Shown: positions 1-6,564, numbered from the stretch's first letter. The stretch: DNA of 64,000 bases from Alteromonas hispanica (GCF_010500915.1 NZ_JAAAWP010000013.1:1-64000), one strand, 5' to 3'. Program-made: numbers and translations. Notes: generated from the letters alone by a model not told the origin.

Positions 1-27
1 AGGAAGTTTTTTACCAATGAGACATAA
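1..27 (+). CDS. 3' tail of a gene cassette ORF (partial)
   Basis: Frame 1 is open from the window edge and ends RKFFTNET-stop. Its TAA lies inside the TAAC of the following attC R'' box, exactly as in five of the cassettes downstream. This makes it the end of a cassette gene whose body is left of the window. Nothing can be said about its function. Confidence 0.55.
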   Translation, partial: RKFFTNET

Positions 28-129
28 CAAACAAATCATGGCACTCGCTGCCGCTCGCTGGGACGCAAACACGTGCGCGGCTTCGCCATTTTTGCACACG
101 TGTTTGCGCCCCATATTTGGAAGTTAGCT
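22..129 (+). repeat. attC site 1 (integron cassette recombination site)
   Basis: Begins with an ACATAAC R'' box and ends with the GTTAGCT R' box (123-129). Between them is a long imperfect inverted repeat: GGGACGCAAACACGTG on the left pairs with CACGTGTTTGCGCCCC on the right around a GGCTTCGCC mini-hairpin. The same architecture recurs at sites 2, 3 and 4, giving a family of near-identical attC sites as in large chromosomal integrons. Confidence 0.85.
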
Positions 130-142
130 GCCAAGAGGATTC

Positions 143-514
143 ATGGAAGATTACTCTCCGAACAAAATCCCTAATTCGACACGAATTTTTAATATAATTT
201 GGGCTCTTTTTTTAATCGGTATATGTTTCTACGCTGGCATTAACGATGTATTGGTCTACCCTGGCGTAAGAGGCTCTGGTTCTGTTGAATTAACTGGCAT
301 GCCGTTACTATTTTTCTGCGTAGCGTTAGTCTCCAGTGCTATAAACGCAGCGTTAACCGTAATTGACCACTACGACAAAAGAGACAATGAAAAAAGCTAT
401 AAGCAAATGTCATTTTATCTAAATATTCTTAGTATATTTGCAATTATCTTAGCTTTTGGATATCAGTTCATTATCAACCAAGAATCGGTGGTAGTTATTG
501 GCAATGTCAGCTAA
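143..514 (+). CDS. Cassette-encoded small membrane protein (123 aa)
   Basis: The start is an ATG 14 nt after attC 1, with AAGAGGA upstream as a possible ribosome binding site. Three hydrophobic segments are visible at about residues 14-32, 48-70 and 90-112, with short charged loops such as DHYDKRDNEK between the second and third. The TAA stop overlaps the R'' box of the next attC, which is typical of cassettes. I do not recognise a family. Function unknown; a membrane location is inferred. Confidence 0.75.
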   Translation: MEDYSPNKIPNSTRIFNIIWALFLIGICFYAGINDVLVYPGVRGSGSVELTGMPLLFFCVALVSSAINAALTVIDHYDKRDNEKSYKQMSFYLNILSIFAIILAFGYQFIINQESVVVIGNVS

Positions 515-616
515 CAAGCCAATTAACACACTCACTTCGTTCGCTGGGACGCATACACGTGGGGCGGCTTCGCCATTATGCCCCACATGTCTGCGCCCGT
601 TATTGGAAAGTTAGCT
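509..616 (+). repeat. attC site 2
   Basis: R'' AGCTAAC at 509-515 and R' GTTAGCT at 610-616. The internal GCTGGGACG, GGCTTCGCC and CTGCGCCC blocks match site 1 with a few changes. It closes the cassette holding the 123-residue membrane protein. Confidence 0.85.
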
Positions 617-638
617 GCCATTAGCATTAAGGATTTGA

Positions 639-1253
639 ATGTACACCCCAAAAAACATGGAAATGCCAGATATTCATTCAATTAGCGCGTTTATATCGGA
701 GTTTGGTTTTGGTACGTTAATCACTCAAGATTTGGAGGCAACGCGCCTTCCTCTAATTTTTGATACCTCAGAAAATGAAAGTGGCTGCATAATTGGGCAC
801 ATGGCTCGAGCTAACCCACAATGGAAAGATTTATCCGGAAAAAAAGTATCTGTTCTATTTAATGGGCCGCATTCATATATTTCCCCTACTTGGTATTCTT
901 CAAAACCAGCGGTTCCAACATGGAACTACGCGTCAGTGCATTGTTTTGGAATGTTTCATGAACTGGATGCAACTGAAACGCTAAGGGCAATAAACTCATT
1001 AGTTCATAAGTACGAGCCTGAGATATTAGATAGCTCAGAACTCATGCCGCAAGAATATATTCAAAGATTATTAAAGGCAGTGGTTGGATTCAAAGTAGTT
1101 GTAACCGAAATTCACGGAAAAGAAAAATTGGGTCAACACAAGAAAAGCGAAGATCAAGTTGGCGTTTATAAAGCATTACTTGGTAGCCAAAACAACGATT
1201 CAGTTCAGCTCGCAAATTATATGAAACAGCGGGGAGTAGGCCATGGCAGCTAA
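639..1253 (+). CDS. PaiB-like FMN-binding protein, cassette-encoded
   Basis: A 204-residue soluble protein with the PaiB / FMN-binding split-barrel signatures: GHMARANPQW at about 53-62, FNGPHSYISPTWY at 74-86 and VPTWNYASVH at 92-101. In Bacillus, PaiB was described as a negative regulator of sporulation and protease genes; the family binds flavin, but its biochemical role is poorly known. It is the only cassette here with a recognisable soluble product. The stop overlaps the R'' box of attC 3. The family call is firm; regulator versus flavin enzyme is open. Confidence 0.85.
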   Translation: MYTPKNMEMPDIHSISAFISEFGFGTLITQDLEATRLPLIFDTSENESGCIIGHMARANPQWKDLSGKKVSVLFNGPHSYISPTWYSSKPAVPTWNYASVHCFGMFHELDATETLRAINSLVHKYEPEILDSSELMPQEYIQRLLKAVVGFKVVVTEIHGKEKLGQHKKSEDQVGVYKALLGSQNNDSVQLANYMKQRGVGHGS

Positions 1254-1355
1254 CAATACGCTGTTGCCGTTCACTTCGTTCGCTGGGACGCCTATACGTG
1301 GGGCGGCTTCGCCATTATGCCCCACGCATCTGCGCCCCAAAGCTTAGCGTTATAC
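1248..1355 (+). repeat. attC site 3
   Basis: R'' AGCTAAC at 1248-1254; R' GTTATAC at 1349-1355. It has the same internal GCTGGGACG / GGCTTCGCC / CTGCGCCCC layout as sites 1 and 2. Confidence 0.85.
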
Positions 1356-1373
1356 GTCGAACAGGCATCAAGG

Positions 1374-1799
1374 ATGATTTTTAATAAATTCATAAGAGTA
1401 TTCAAAGAAACGAAAGGGATGCCAAAGTTATTCCGGTTTCAGCATATGCTCAACTCAATTACATATTCACTGATGATGCTTTTTGCTTTCTGGCCTTGGC
1501 CAAACGGAGAGTATTCGTTGAATGGGCGCAGCCTTACTTACCAAAAATTTTGGTTAACAGGTATGGCGCCCGGCTTTCTGTTATTTAGCATACTAATCAT
1601 TGCAATTTGCTTTGCCTCAGTGAATAAACACTGGGCTGGCCGCGTTGGTACTTTTTTATACTGGGCATCTATCATTGCCTTCATGTCTTTTTATTCTTTA
1701 ACTGGGGTTGTGATAGGTGGGGTAATAATAGCTGTTTGGGCGTACTATGTGTTCTATAGCACTGGCATGAGGCAGTTTTTTGTTCAGTCAAACGTATAA
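1374..1799 (+). CDS. Cassette-encoded polytopic membrane protein (141 aa)
   Basis: A longer reading from 1317 would start inside attC 3, so I take the ATG at 1374, the first after the recombination site (AAGG lies immediately before it, closer than ideal). About four hydrophobic segments are seen, including a long one with the sequence GVVIGGVIIAVWAYYVFY near the end. The TAA overlaps the R'' of attC 4. No family recognised; function unknown. Confidence 0.65.
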   Translation: MIFNKFIRVFKETKGMPKLFRFQHMLNSITYSLMMLFAFWPWPNGEYSLNGRSLTYQKFWLTGMAPGFLLFSILIIAICFASVNKHWAGRVGTFLYWASIIAFMSFYSLTGVVIGGVIIAVWAYYVFYSTGMRQFFVQSNV

Positions 1800-1901
1800 C
1801 AAACAAATTATGGCACTCGCTGCCGCTCGCTGGGACACAAACACGTGCGCGGCTTCGCCATTATTGCACACGTGTTTTTGCCCCATATTTGGAAGTTGGT
1901 A
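1794..1901 (+). repeat. attC site 4, interrupted in its R' box by an IS
   Basis: R'' GTATAAC at 1794-1800 and internal blocks nearly identical to attC 1. The end reads GGAAGTTGGTA instead of GGAAGTTAGCT because the insertion sequence begins right after GTT. Joining GGAAGTT to the sequence right of the element gives GTTGTGT, a plausible R' box, so the original site was probably intact before insertion. Confidence 0.75.
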
Positions 1902-1983
1902 TGACTCCCCTTGTCAATAAAAACCGAGTGTCTCCCTGACATTTTTTCGGTCCATAATTAGCTGCTTTCTTACTCATAATAAA

Positions 1984-2203
1984 TGAGCTAACGCACCGGA
2001 TGAGGCAGTAATGTCGTCGGTTGTCATGCTGGTATTCGTGGATTATTCATTAGTAATAATGAACAGCGCCTACCTTACTCACTCCGCCGTGCCACCTTCT
2101 CATCAGTCTATGCTCGTAGATCAACAACTGTTACGTTGCTGCCATCATAACTTCCTCGTAGGTTGTGCCACATTCCGCGGCCTGACCCGAATGCGTTAGC
2201 TCA
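1984..2203 (-). ncRNA. Candidate bridge RNA of the IS110-like element
   Basis: This lies in the non-coding end downstream of the transposase, the place where IS1111-type elements carry their guide RNA. Read on the minus strand it is closed by a long stem: 12 perfect pairs (TGAGCTAACGCA with TGCGTTAGCTCA, 2192-2203 and 1984-1995), then CGGGT/ATCCG and AGG/CCT after small internal loops. Inside are a hairpin at 2122-2141 and one at 2046-2063 (TTCATTA/TAATGAA). A stretch reading GGAAGTTA (complement of 2148-2155) equals the attC sequence at the insertion point. Structure was paired by eye; no covariance was tested. Confidence 0.55.
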
Positions 2204-2213
2204 AACTCTTTAA

Positions 2214-3368
2214 TCATGCAGGTACTCTGCTCAATCTCAATTTTGGATTAACTGGCGTAAGTACTACTTCTTTAGCAATAGCCCATATGTAGGCTGCCAT
2301 CTCTCTTGCTATTGCGGTGATAATGAGGTTGTAATGTTTACCTTTCTTGCTCATTCGCTGGTAGCGTTTGCACAGGCGAAGCTGTGCTTTCCACGCAATA
2401 TCGACAATGTCTTTGGGCAGCCCTTCTTGCCGGATTTGAATATTAGTCGACACATTCGCTGGATATCGATAGCTGTGGGCCCCCTCAATTAACAAGCGCC
2501 TAGCTCTGCCGTTACCAGACTTCGTAATAGCGCCCAAATGACGTTTTCCACCAGAGGAATGTTCACTGGGTACCAAGCCTAAATAAGCCATAAGCTTTCT
2601 AGGGTGGTCGAATCGGTGTAAATCACCAAGTTCCGCAACAACCCCAACCGCCACTAGCAGCCTCACACCACGCATGGCTTGGATCGCTTTAACAACAGGA
2701 TAATAGCGCCACTGGTGCACATGATGTGTCAGTTCGTTATCTAACCTTTCCAGTCGTCGTATGCGCTCTTCAATCGTTTGTAGGTACTCTTGCAGCACAA
2801 TGTGCTGTGCGGGATGAGGTAATATCAGCTCGGTCAGCCACCGTAGATGTTTCTTCGACCAATTAGCAGTACCCTCATATCGAATGTTGTTTCTCAGCAG
2901 TAGCGCTTTGAGTTGGTATTTGGCTTCTTTTAAATCCTTCATGGCAAGCTCGCGAGCGCGGGATAAATCTCTTACTGCCTCATCTTCTGGCTCCGGCACA
3001 TAAATAGGCGTGAGATCTTCCGACTTTAGTGACCTAACAAGCTTAAGCGCATCTCGGCGGTCGGTTTTAATTCGCTCCCCTGGCTTTTTTGGAATAAGGG
3101 AGGGCGCAACAACATAGCAACAATGCCCTAAACTTGTGATAAGTCGATAAATCCAATATCCACATGGCCCTGCTTCATACACCACGTGAATGGTTGCCCC
3201 GGGGTATTTCGATTCAAACTGACGAATGAGCTTTTTAACGCTGACTTTTGAAGAAGAAATGCGGCCATAGTGCACCGCACTTGCCCCCCGCTGCTCTTCA
3301 CAATAGGCAACTTCGTGAAACTCTTTATGCGTATCCAATCCGATAAAAATCATGCTATGTTTGTTCAT
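2214..3368 (-). CDS. IS110-family transposase (DEDD recombinase)
   Basis: 384 residues, apparently intact. The N-terminal RuvC-like domain shows IFIGLDTHKEFH (first Asp), VVYEAGPCGYWIYR (Glu) and KTDRRDALKL (Asp pair). The C-terminal Tnp_20 region has the SEHSSGGKRHLGAITKSGN stretch with the conserved serine. Such enzymes move circular intermediates without classical terminal inverted repeats, guided by a bridge RNA. I start at the ATG at 3368, which has GGAGG 5 nt upstream, not at the upstream in-frame ATG at 3380 whose codons include that GGAGG. It is on the strand opposite to the cassettes. Confidence 0.93.
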   Translation of the reverse strand: MNKHSMIFIGLDTHKEFHEVAYCEEQRGASAVHYGRISSSKVSVKKLIRQFESKYPGATIHVVYEAGPCGYWIYRLITSLGHCCYVVAPSLIPKKPGERIKTDRRDALKLVRSLKSEDLTPIYVPEPEDEAVRDLSRARELAMKDLKEAKYQLKALLLRNNIRYEGTANWSKKHLRWLTELILPHPAQHIVLQEYLQTIEERIRRLERLDNELTHHVHQWRYYPVVKAIQAMRGVRLLVAVGVVAELGDLHRFDHPRKLMAYLGLVPSEHSSGGKRHLGAITKSGNGRARRLLIEGAHSYRYPANVSTNIQIRQEGLPKDIVDIAWKAQLRLCKRYQRMSKKGKHYNLIITAIAREMAAYIWAIAKEVVLTPVNPKLRLSRVPA

Positions 3369-3497
3369 GCTAGCCTCCAAATGATTTAGTCTTAAGCAAA
3401 CTAATTATGGCACTGGCTGAAAAGTTAACCCACGAAAATGCGGAGGCTAGCATTTCTCAGGGAGTCATTGTGTCTATGTAAACAAGGAAGGAAATCA

Positions 3498-3716
3498 GTG
3501 AATACTCAAAAGCCATTAAAAAGTCTAGGAATTCTAAGCCTAGTTATTTTTTTCACTTCAGTTGTTGATTTGGTTTTTTATTGGCCTGCAACAAACTACG
3601 AGTTGCTATTCATGACTAAGAAAGTTTTGTTTGGCTTTGCTGGAGCTTTTATTGCTTGGGAGCACCTAATAAAGCCTTCAACAATTCAAGGCAACACTGA
3701 TAATTTGGTGCACTAG
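3498..3716 (+). CDS. Cassette-encoded small membrane protein (72 aa)
   Basis: The longer open frame begins inside the IS at 3438, but AAGGAAGGAA just upstream of the GTG at 3498 points to that start (VNTQKPLKSL...). Two hydrophobic segments are seen, around residues 10-28 (ILSLVIFFTSVVDLVFYW) and 38-55. The IS inserted immediately upstream, so expression may have changed. No family recognised. Confidence 0.6.
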   Translation: MNTQKPLKSLGILSLVIFFTSVVDLVFYWPATNYELLFMTKKVLFGFAGAFIAWEHLIKPSTIQGNTDNLVH

Positions 3717-3719
3717 TCC

Positions 3720-3823
3720 ACATAACAAGTCAATAAATCAGGACTAAAGTCAATTGGCTTTTATGCTCTTACGTCACTAAAGTATAATCAAGTAATTTTT
3801 AGCGTCTTATTGAGGCGTTAGAT
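3720..3823 (+). repeat. attC site 5 (divergent type)
   Basis: R'' ACATAAC at 3720-3726 and R' GTTAGAT at 3817-3823. The arms TAACAAGTCAATAA and TTATTGAGGCGTTA are complementary at both core and inner box. The middle lacks the GCTGGGACG/GGCTTCGCC blocks of the other sites, so this cassette probably came from a different attC lineage. Confidence 0.7.
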
Positions 3824-3843
3824 TTTAAAGGAGGATAAATAAT

Positions 3844-4068
3844 ATGGATTCTGTATTTGCAGGTGTTGGCGCTATCGGAGCTCTATTTTATTTGATACTC
3901 ATTTTGCTTTGGATTGCTGTGCCCATTTTTGTCTTTCTAATAGCTAAGAGAGTAAAAAATATCAGGGACATGGGGGTTGAGTATGGCAAAGAGCTCAAAG
4001 AGCTAAATGCTAACGTTAAATATCTCAAGCGTAAGTACAATGAGCCTATCGATTTACCCAAAGAATAA
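3844..4068 (+). CDS. Cassette-encoded single-span membrane protein (74 aa)
   Basis: A strong AAAGGAGG lies 8-10 nt before the ATG. One long hydrophobic helix (residues 8-35) is followed by a charged tail with KELKELNANVKYLKRKYNE, likely a cytoplasmic coiled coil. The layout resembles small membrane-anchored coiled-coil proteins, but no family is recognised. The stop is about 40 nt before the next attC, unlike most cassettes here. Confidence 0.7.
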   Translation: MDSVFAGVGAIGALFYLILILLWIAVPIFVFLIAKRVKNIRDMGVEYGKELKELNANVKYLKRKYNEPIDLPKE

Positions 4069-4107
4069 GTTTCTGCGGCTATATAAAAACGAGGTTGTAT
4101 TGGGGTA

Positions 4108-4221
4108 CCCTAACAATTACCTTAAGCCGTTCGCTAGCTCGCTGGGACAGTAACACATGGACTCTGTCGCTTCGCTTGGATTTTAGCCCACGTGTTACTA
4201 CCCTTTATGTGGGTGTTATTT
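4108..4221 (+). repeat. attC site 6
   Basis: R'' CCCTAAC at 4108-4114 and R' GTTATTT at 4215-4221. It has the GCTGGGACAG block, AGTAACAC/GTGTTACT arms and a CGCTTCGCTTGG centre. It is related to sites 1-4 but more diverged. Confidence 0.75.
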
Positions 4222-4273
4222 GCCAGCTTTAAACCTGGTATTTATGGATATATTTTTTGTCACGGAGATTTGT

Positions 4274-4513
4274 ATGGAAGAAGTAGCTAGTGGTTTAGGC
4301 AGGGCATTATATTTAACGCTAAGATGGTTTGTACTCGTTGCTCTTTTTGAAATAGTACTTTATTGGTATGGATACGGGACAATTAAACTCTTCACGTTTG
4401 GAAAGTACCCACAAAAAAGTAGTATTGACAAAACACTTTGCGCAGTACTCGGCTTTATATCTCTTTGTTGCACTCTCTTTTTAGTATCCTTCCTTTTTAA
4501 AAATGTCACCTAA
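4274..4513 (+). CDS. Cassette-encoded small membrane protein (79 aa)
   Basis: The frame is open from inside attC 6, but CGGAG 6 nt before the ATG at 4274 marks the likely start (MEEVASGLGRALY). Two hydrophobic spans are seen at about 10-33 and 54-75, separated by a Lys-rich loop (FGKYPQKSSIDKT). The TAA lies in the R'' box of the following attC remnant. Function unknown. Confidence 0.62.
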   Translation: MEEVASGLGRALYLTLRWFVLVALFEIVLYWYGYGTIKLFTFGKYPQKSSIDKTLCAVLGFISLCCTLFLVSFLFKNVT

Positions 4514-4562
4514 CAAAAAATCTAGTTCGCCCGCAGCGCGGGCTGGGACGCTTAAGATATGT
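4508..4562 (+). repeat. attC half-site (truncated site 7)
   Basis: R'' ACCTAAC at 4508-4514 is followed by GCCCGCAGCGCGGGC and GCTGGGACGC, the left half of an attC of the main family. The right arm and R' box are missing, and the sequence runs directly into the leader of the next gene. The two flanking cassettes are probably locked together as one unit. Confidence 0.6.
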
Positions 4563-4596
4563 TGCAAGATTGATGTTCTAAAATAAAGGATGCTTA

Positions 4597-4860
4597 ATGA
4601 AAGCTGATGTATTTGGGGTAAGACTGATATTTGGATTTTTGACAGTTGCAATGCTTATTGCGGTTCGTGGGCTATTTTTTGACTACGACCTCAAAATCTT
4701 GGCTCTTGCTACTGGCTGCTTGGCAACTTTTTTCTTCATTACGACTATTAGGGCGAAGCAGCTTGCACAATCAAACTTTAAATTTACTAATTTACAAAAA
4801 GTTTCCGTTGGCGCATGGGCACTACTGACAGCGCTAAGTTTCGTAAGCAATGCAACATAA
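4597..4860 (+). CDS. Cassette-encoded small membrane protein (87 aa)
   Basis: ATG with AAAGGA about 7 nt upstream. Three hydrophobic stretches are visible (about residues 8-26, 32-50 and 70-85) with a basic loop IRAKQLAQSNFK. The TAA overlaps the R'' box of the next attC. No family recognised. It probably shares a mobile unit with the gene before it, because the attC between them is truncated. Confidence 0.68.
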   Translation: MKADVFGVRLIFGFLTVAMLIAVRGLFFDYDLKILALATGCLATFFFITTIRAKQLAQSNFKFTNLQKVSVGAWALLTALSFVSNAT

Positions 4861-4963
4861 CAAAAAGCCAAAGAGAACTCCCTTCGGTCGCTAGGACGCA
4901 TACACACGGGGTAACTTCGCCATTACTCCGCAGTATTTGTGTACATTAACTTAGTATTATGTG
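4855..4963 (+). repeat. attC site 8 (degenerate right end)
   Basis: R'' ACATAAC at 4855-4861, then CTTCGGTCGCTAGGACGC and GGGTAACTTCGCC blocks of the main attC family. The R' end reads TTAGTATTATGTGC without a clean GTTRRRY box, so it may no longer recombine well. Confidence 0.6.
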
Positions 4964-4981
4964 CTTTAAAGGATGTCTTAA

Positions 4982-5416
4982 ATGGAAATTACTCAGCAAT
5001 ACAAACCAACCCTACACAGTCTTCTTTCGGTAATTGCGGGGTTAGTTTTTATTTACCTATCAATTGTCGTCACCGGGTTAGGTGCAGCAATTGCTATACC
5101 GGAATCAATTCTTAACCCAATGGCCACATTTTCTCTAACCGTTGCGTTATCAGTCGTAGCCTTAATAACCATAGGAATACCACTTGCCATCTGCTTTGTC
5201 ATGTATGCTTGGCTTTTGAAATCGTTTCTTAAAACGATTAATTACTACCTCGTTGCAGCTCCCTATATAATGCTTTTGTTGTTTAGTTTTTTAGAGCCTG
5301 GGTTCTCCAGTAATTATTCTATTTACTTTGTAGCACAAGTTTTCGCCAAAGATTTGCCATTTTTAGTGTGTGTTTATTTGTTAGGTAAGGCCAGCAACAA
5401 TAAAAGCGCTGCATAA
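4982..5416 (+). CDS. Last cassette ORF: polytopic membrane protein (144 aa)
   Basis: ATG with AAAGGA 8 nt upstream. Four hydrophobic segments are seen: about 16-38, 50-80, 96-112 and 120-137. Acidic residues are few, and the protein ends KASNNKSAA. The TAA is followed by C, giving a GCATAAC R''-like box, but no attC follows. No family recognised; function unknown. Confidence 0.7.
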   Translation: MEITQQYKPTLHSLLSVIAGLVFIYLSIVVTGLGAAIAIPESILNPMATFSLTVALSVVALITIGIPLAICFVMYAWLLKSFLKTINYYLVAAPYIMLLLFSFLEPGFSSNYSIYFVAQVFAKDLPFLVCVYLLGKASNNKSAA

Positions 5417-5653
5417 CAAGGTTTTAGGATATCTGCAGGCGCACAATAAAACACAAGAGAAGGCCAATTCTGTGGTGTATTTGTTTATTCTGCACACGTT
5501 CAATTATCATTAAATAATGGACCACAGTTAAACAATGAGCGCAAAATACTGATAGGAACCGGCACTAAGACCAAGCGAGCGCTATTGATTAGTGTTTGAT
5601 ATCAGACATGGAGATTGTATGGAAAAGGTCGAAGGTGGTGTTAACACGCTTCC
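5411..5653. other. Array end and non-coding spacer
   Basis: GCATAAC at 5411-5417 looks like the R'' box of the last cassette, but the rest of an attC is absent and the sequence becomes ordinary AT-rich DNA. The array therefore seems truncated here. No RNA gene or convincing ORF is seen in the remaining 236 bases. Confidence 0.5.
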
Positions 5654-6370
5654 TTAAATAAGCCCAAGTTCCGCCAGTTTTATAGTATCAAGAGAATCAA
5701 ATTGTATCTTACAACCTCGCTCTATCATTGTTAGCCACGCAAATCGCAAAGCATCTGCGCGTTTACCTAACCAAAATTCCTTTGTTTTATTGATATAGGA
5801 AACAACAGGCTTTGTGTACCCATCTCGGTATATACGGCGAATAAAAGTAACGTCAGGACCGAACGAGCCCATAACTGCTGAATTGCTAACATCAATTGAC
5901 GTTAAAAGCGCATCGAAAGCTGCTTCCAAATCGCCCTGTCGGTACGCCAACCAAGCTCTGGCAACACCTACAAAATGGGCTTCTGTACTAAAGTTGTCAA
6001 AAACATTACCGGCTATTTGCTGATCTCTACTGAGGTTTTCGCCGTGTTGGAAAATAAGGTCAATCTTGGCATTTACGGTTTCGATAGGGTCGAATTGTGC
6101 GCTATAAATAAGGTGCCGGCTTAAATCCGCTATTACTCTATATGGATTTCTATTCGCTTGGCTACTTCGCTGATAATCTCGTAACGTGCTTTCAAATAAA
6201 CGCTTATTTTGTTGTTCAAAATAGGCTAACCGCTCATTAACGAATTGATGGTAACTCGGGTCGTCACAGCCCTTTTTATAATCTGCAAAAACGCTAGCAC
6301 TGTATATTAATGCAAAAGCGCATAAAAAAGTGCTGATACTAAAACCACTCCTAACTACAGTTACTGTCAT
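5654..6370 (-). CDS. Exported protein of unknown function (238 aa)
   Basis: An N-terminal signal peptide is visible (basic start, hydrophobic STFLCAFALIYSASVFA, cleavage likely before DYKKG). The mature part has two cysteines, one near its start (GCDD) and one near its end (GCKIQ), that could form a disulfide in the periplasm. A helical segment ARAWLAYRQGDLEAAFDALL resembles a TPR repeat. Upstream lies a 17-bp tandem-repeat array. No family recognised; it stands alone on this strand. Confidence 0.7.
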   Translation of the reverse strand: MTVTVVRSGFSISTFLCAFALIYSASVFADYKKGCDDPSYHQFVNERLAYFEQQNKRLFESTLRDYQRSSQANRNPYRVIADLSRHLIYSAQFDPIETVNAKIDLIFQHGENLSRDQQIAGNVFDNFSTEAHFVGVARAWLAYRQGDLEAAFDALLTSIDVSNSAVMGSFGPDVTFIRRIYRDGYTKPVVSYINKTKEFWLGKRADALRFAWLTMIERGCKIQFDSLDTIKLAELGLI

Positions 6371-6410
6371 AAGCCTCGCCGTGTATATATGATTATTTAG
6401 TTACTCAAAA

Positions 6411-6512
6411 GTTGGGAATATTGATCTCACTGTACTATTGATCTCGTTAGGCTATTGTTCCCGTTACGCTATTGGCCTCGTTACACTATTAATTTCGTTA
6501 CACTATTGCCCC
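6411..6512. repeat. Tandem repeat, about six copies of a 17-bp unit
   Basis: The unit is close to GTTACACTATTGATCTC. Copies start at 6411 (18 bp), 6429, 6446, 6463, 6480 and 6497, with a few substitutions each. The array lies between the start of the exported-protein gene and the terminator of the barrel gene, so it may overlap a promoter. Confidence 0.8.
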
Positions 6513-6564
6513 ACAAAACTAGGGAAATGTGATTTATTTCATAGGTGCACGTTCAACTAACAAC

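Larger units (their letters stand above)
1898..3469 (-). mobile_element. IS110-superfamily (IS1111-like) insertion sequence in attC 4
   Basis: It contains an intact DEDD transposase on the minus strand, opposite to the cassette genes, and 316 bp of non-coding DNA beyond its stop. Inverted repeats near the ends are ATGACTCCC (1901-1909) and GGGAGTCAT (3460-3468). Both junctions carry TT (1896-1897 and 3468-3469), consistent with the shared core dinucleotide of this superfamily. A second inverted pair, CCATAATTAG (1952-1961) and CTAATTATGG (3401-3410), lies 50-60 bp inside each end. The IS1111-attC group is known to insert into attC sites against cassette orientation, which fits. Exact ends are inferred, good to a few bases. 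Confidence 0.75.

Noticed and set aside
1317-1373. Upstream extension of the third cassette ORF
   Set aside because: It would start inside attC 3; translation from within the recombination site is unlikely when an ATG follows the R' box.
2011-2199. 62-codon plus-strand ORF inside the IS non-coding end
   Set aside because: It lies in the inferred structured RNA, has no ribosome binding site and no recognisable product.
3438-3497. Upstream extension of the 72-residue cassette ORF into the IS
   Set aside because: The ribosome binding site AAGGAAGG points to the GTG at 3498, and the extension is IS sequence.
5617-5657. 12-codon ORF with GGAG upstream before the exported protein gene
   Set aside because: MEKVEGGVNTLP has no supporting context and ends inside the opposite gene's 3' end.
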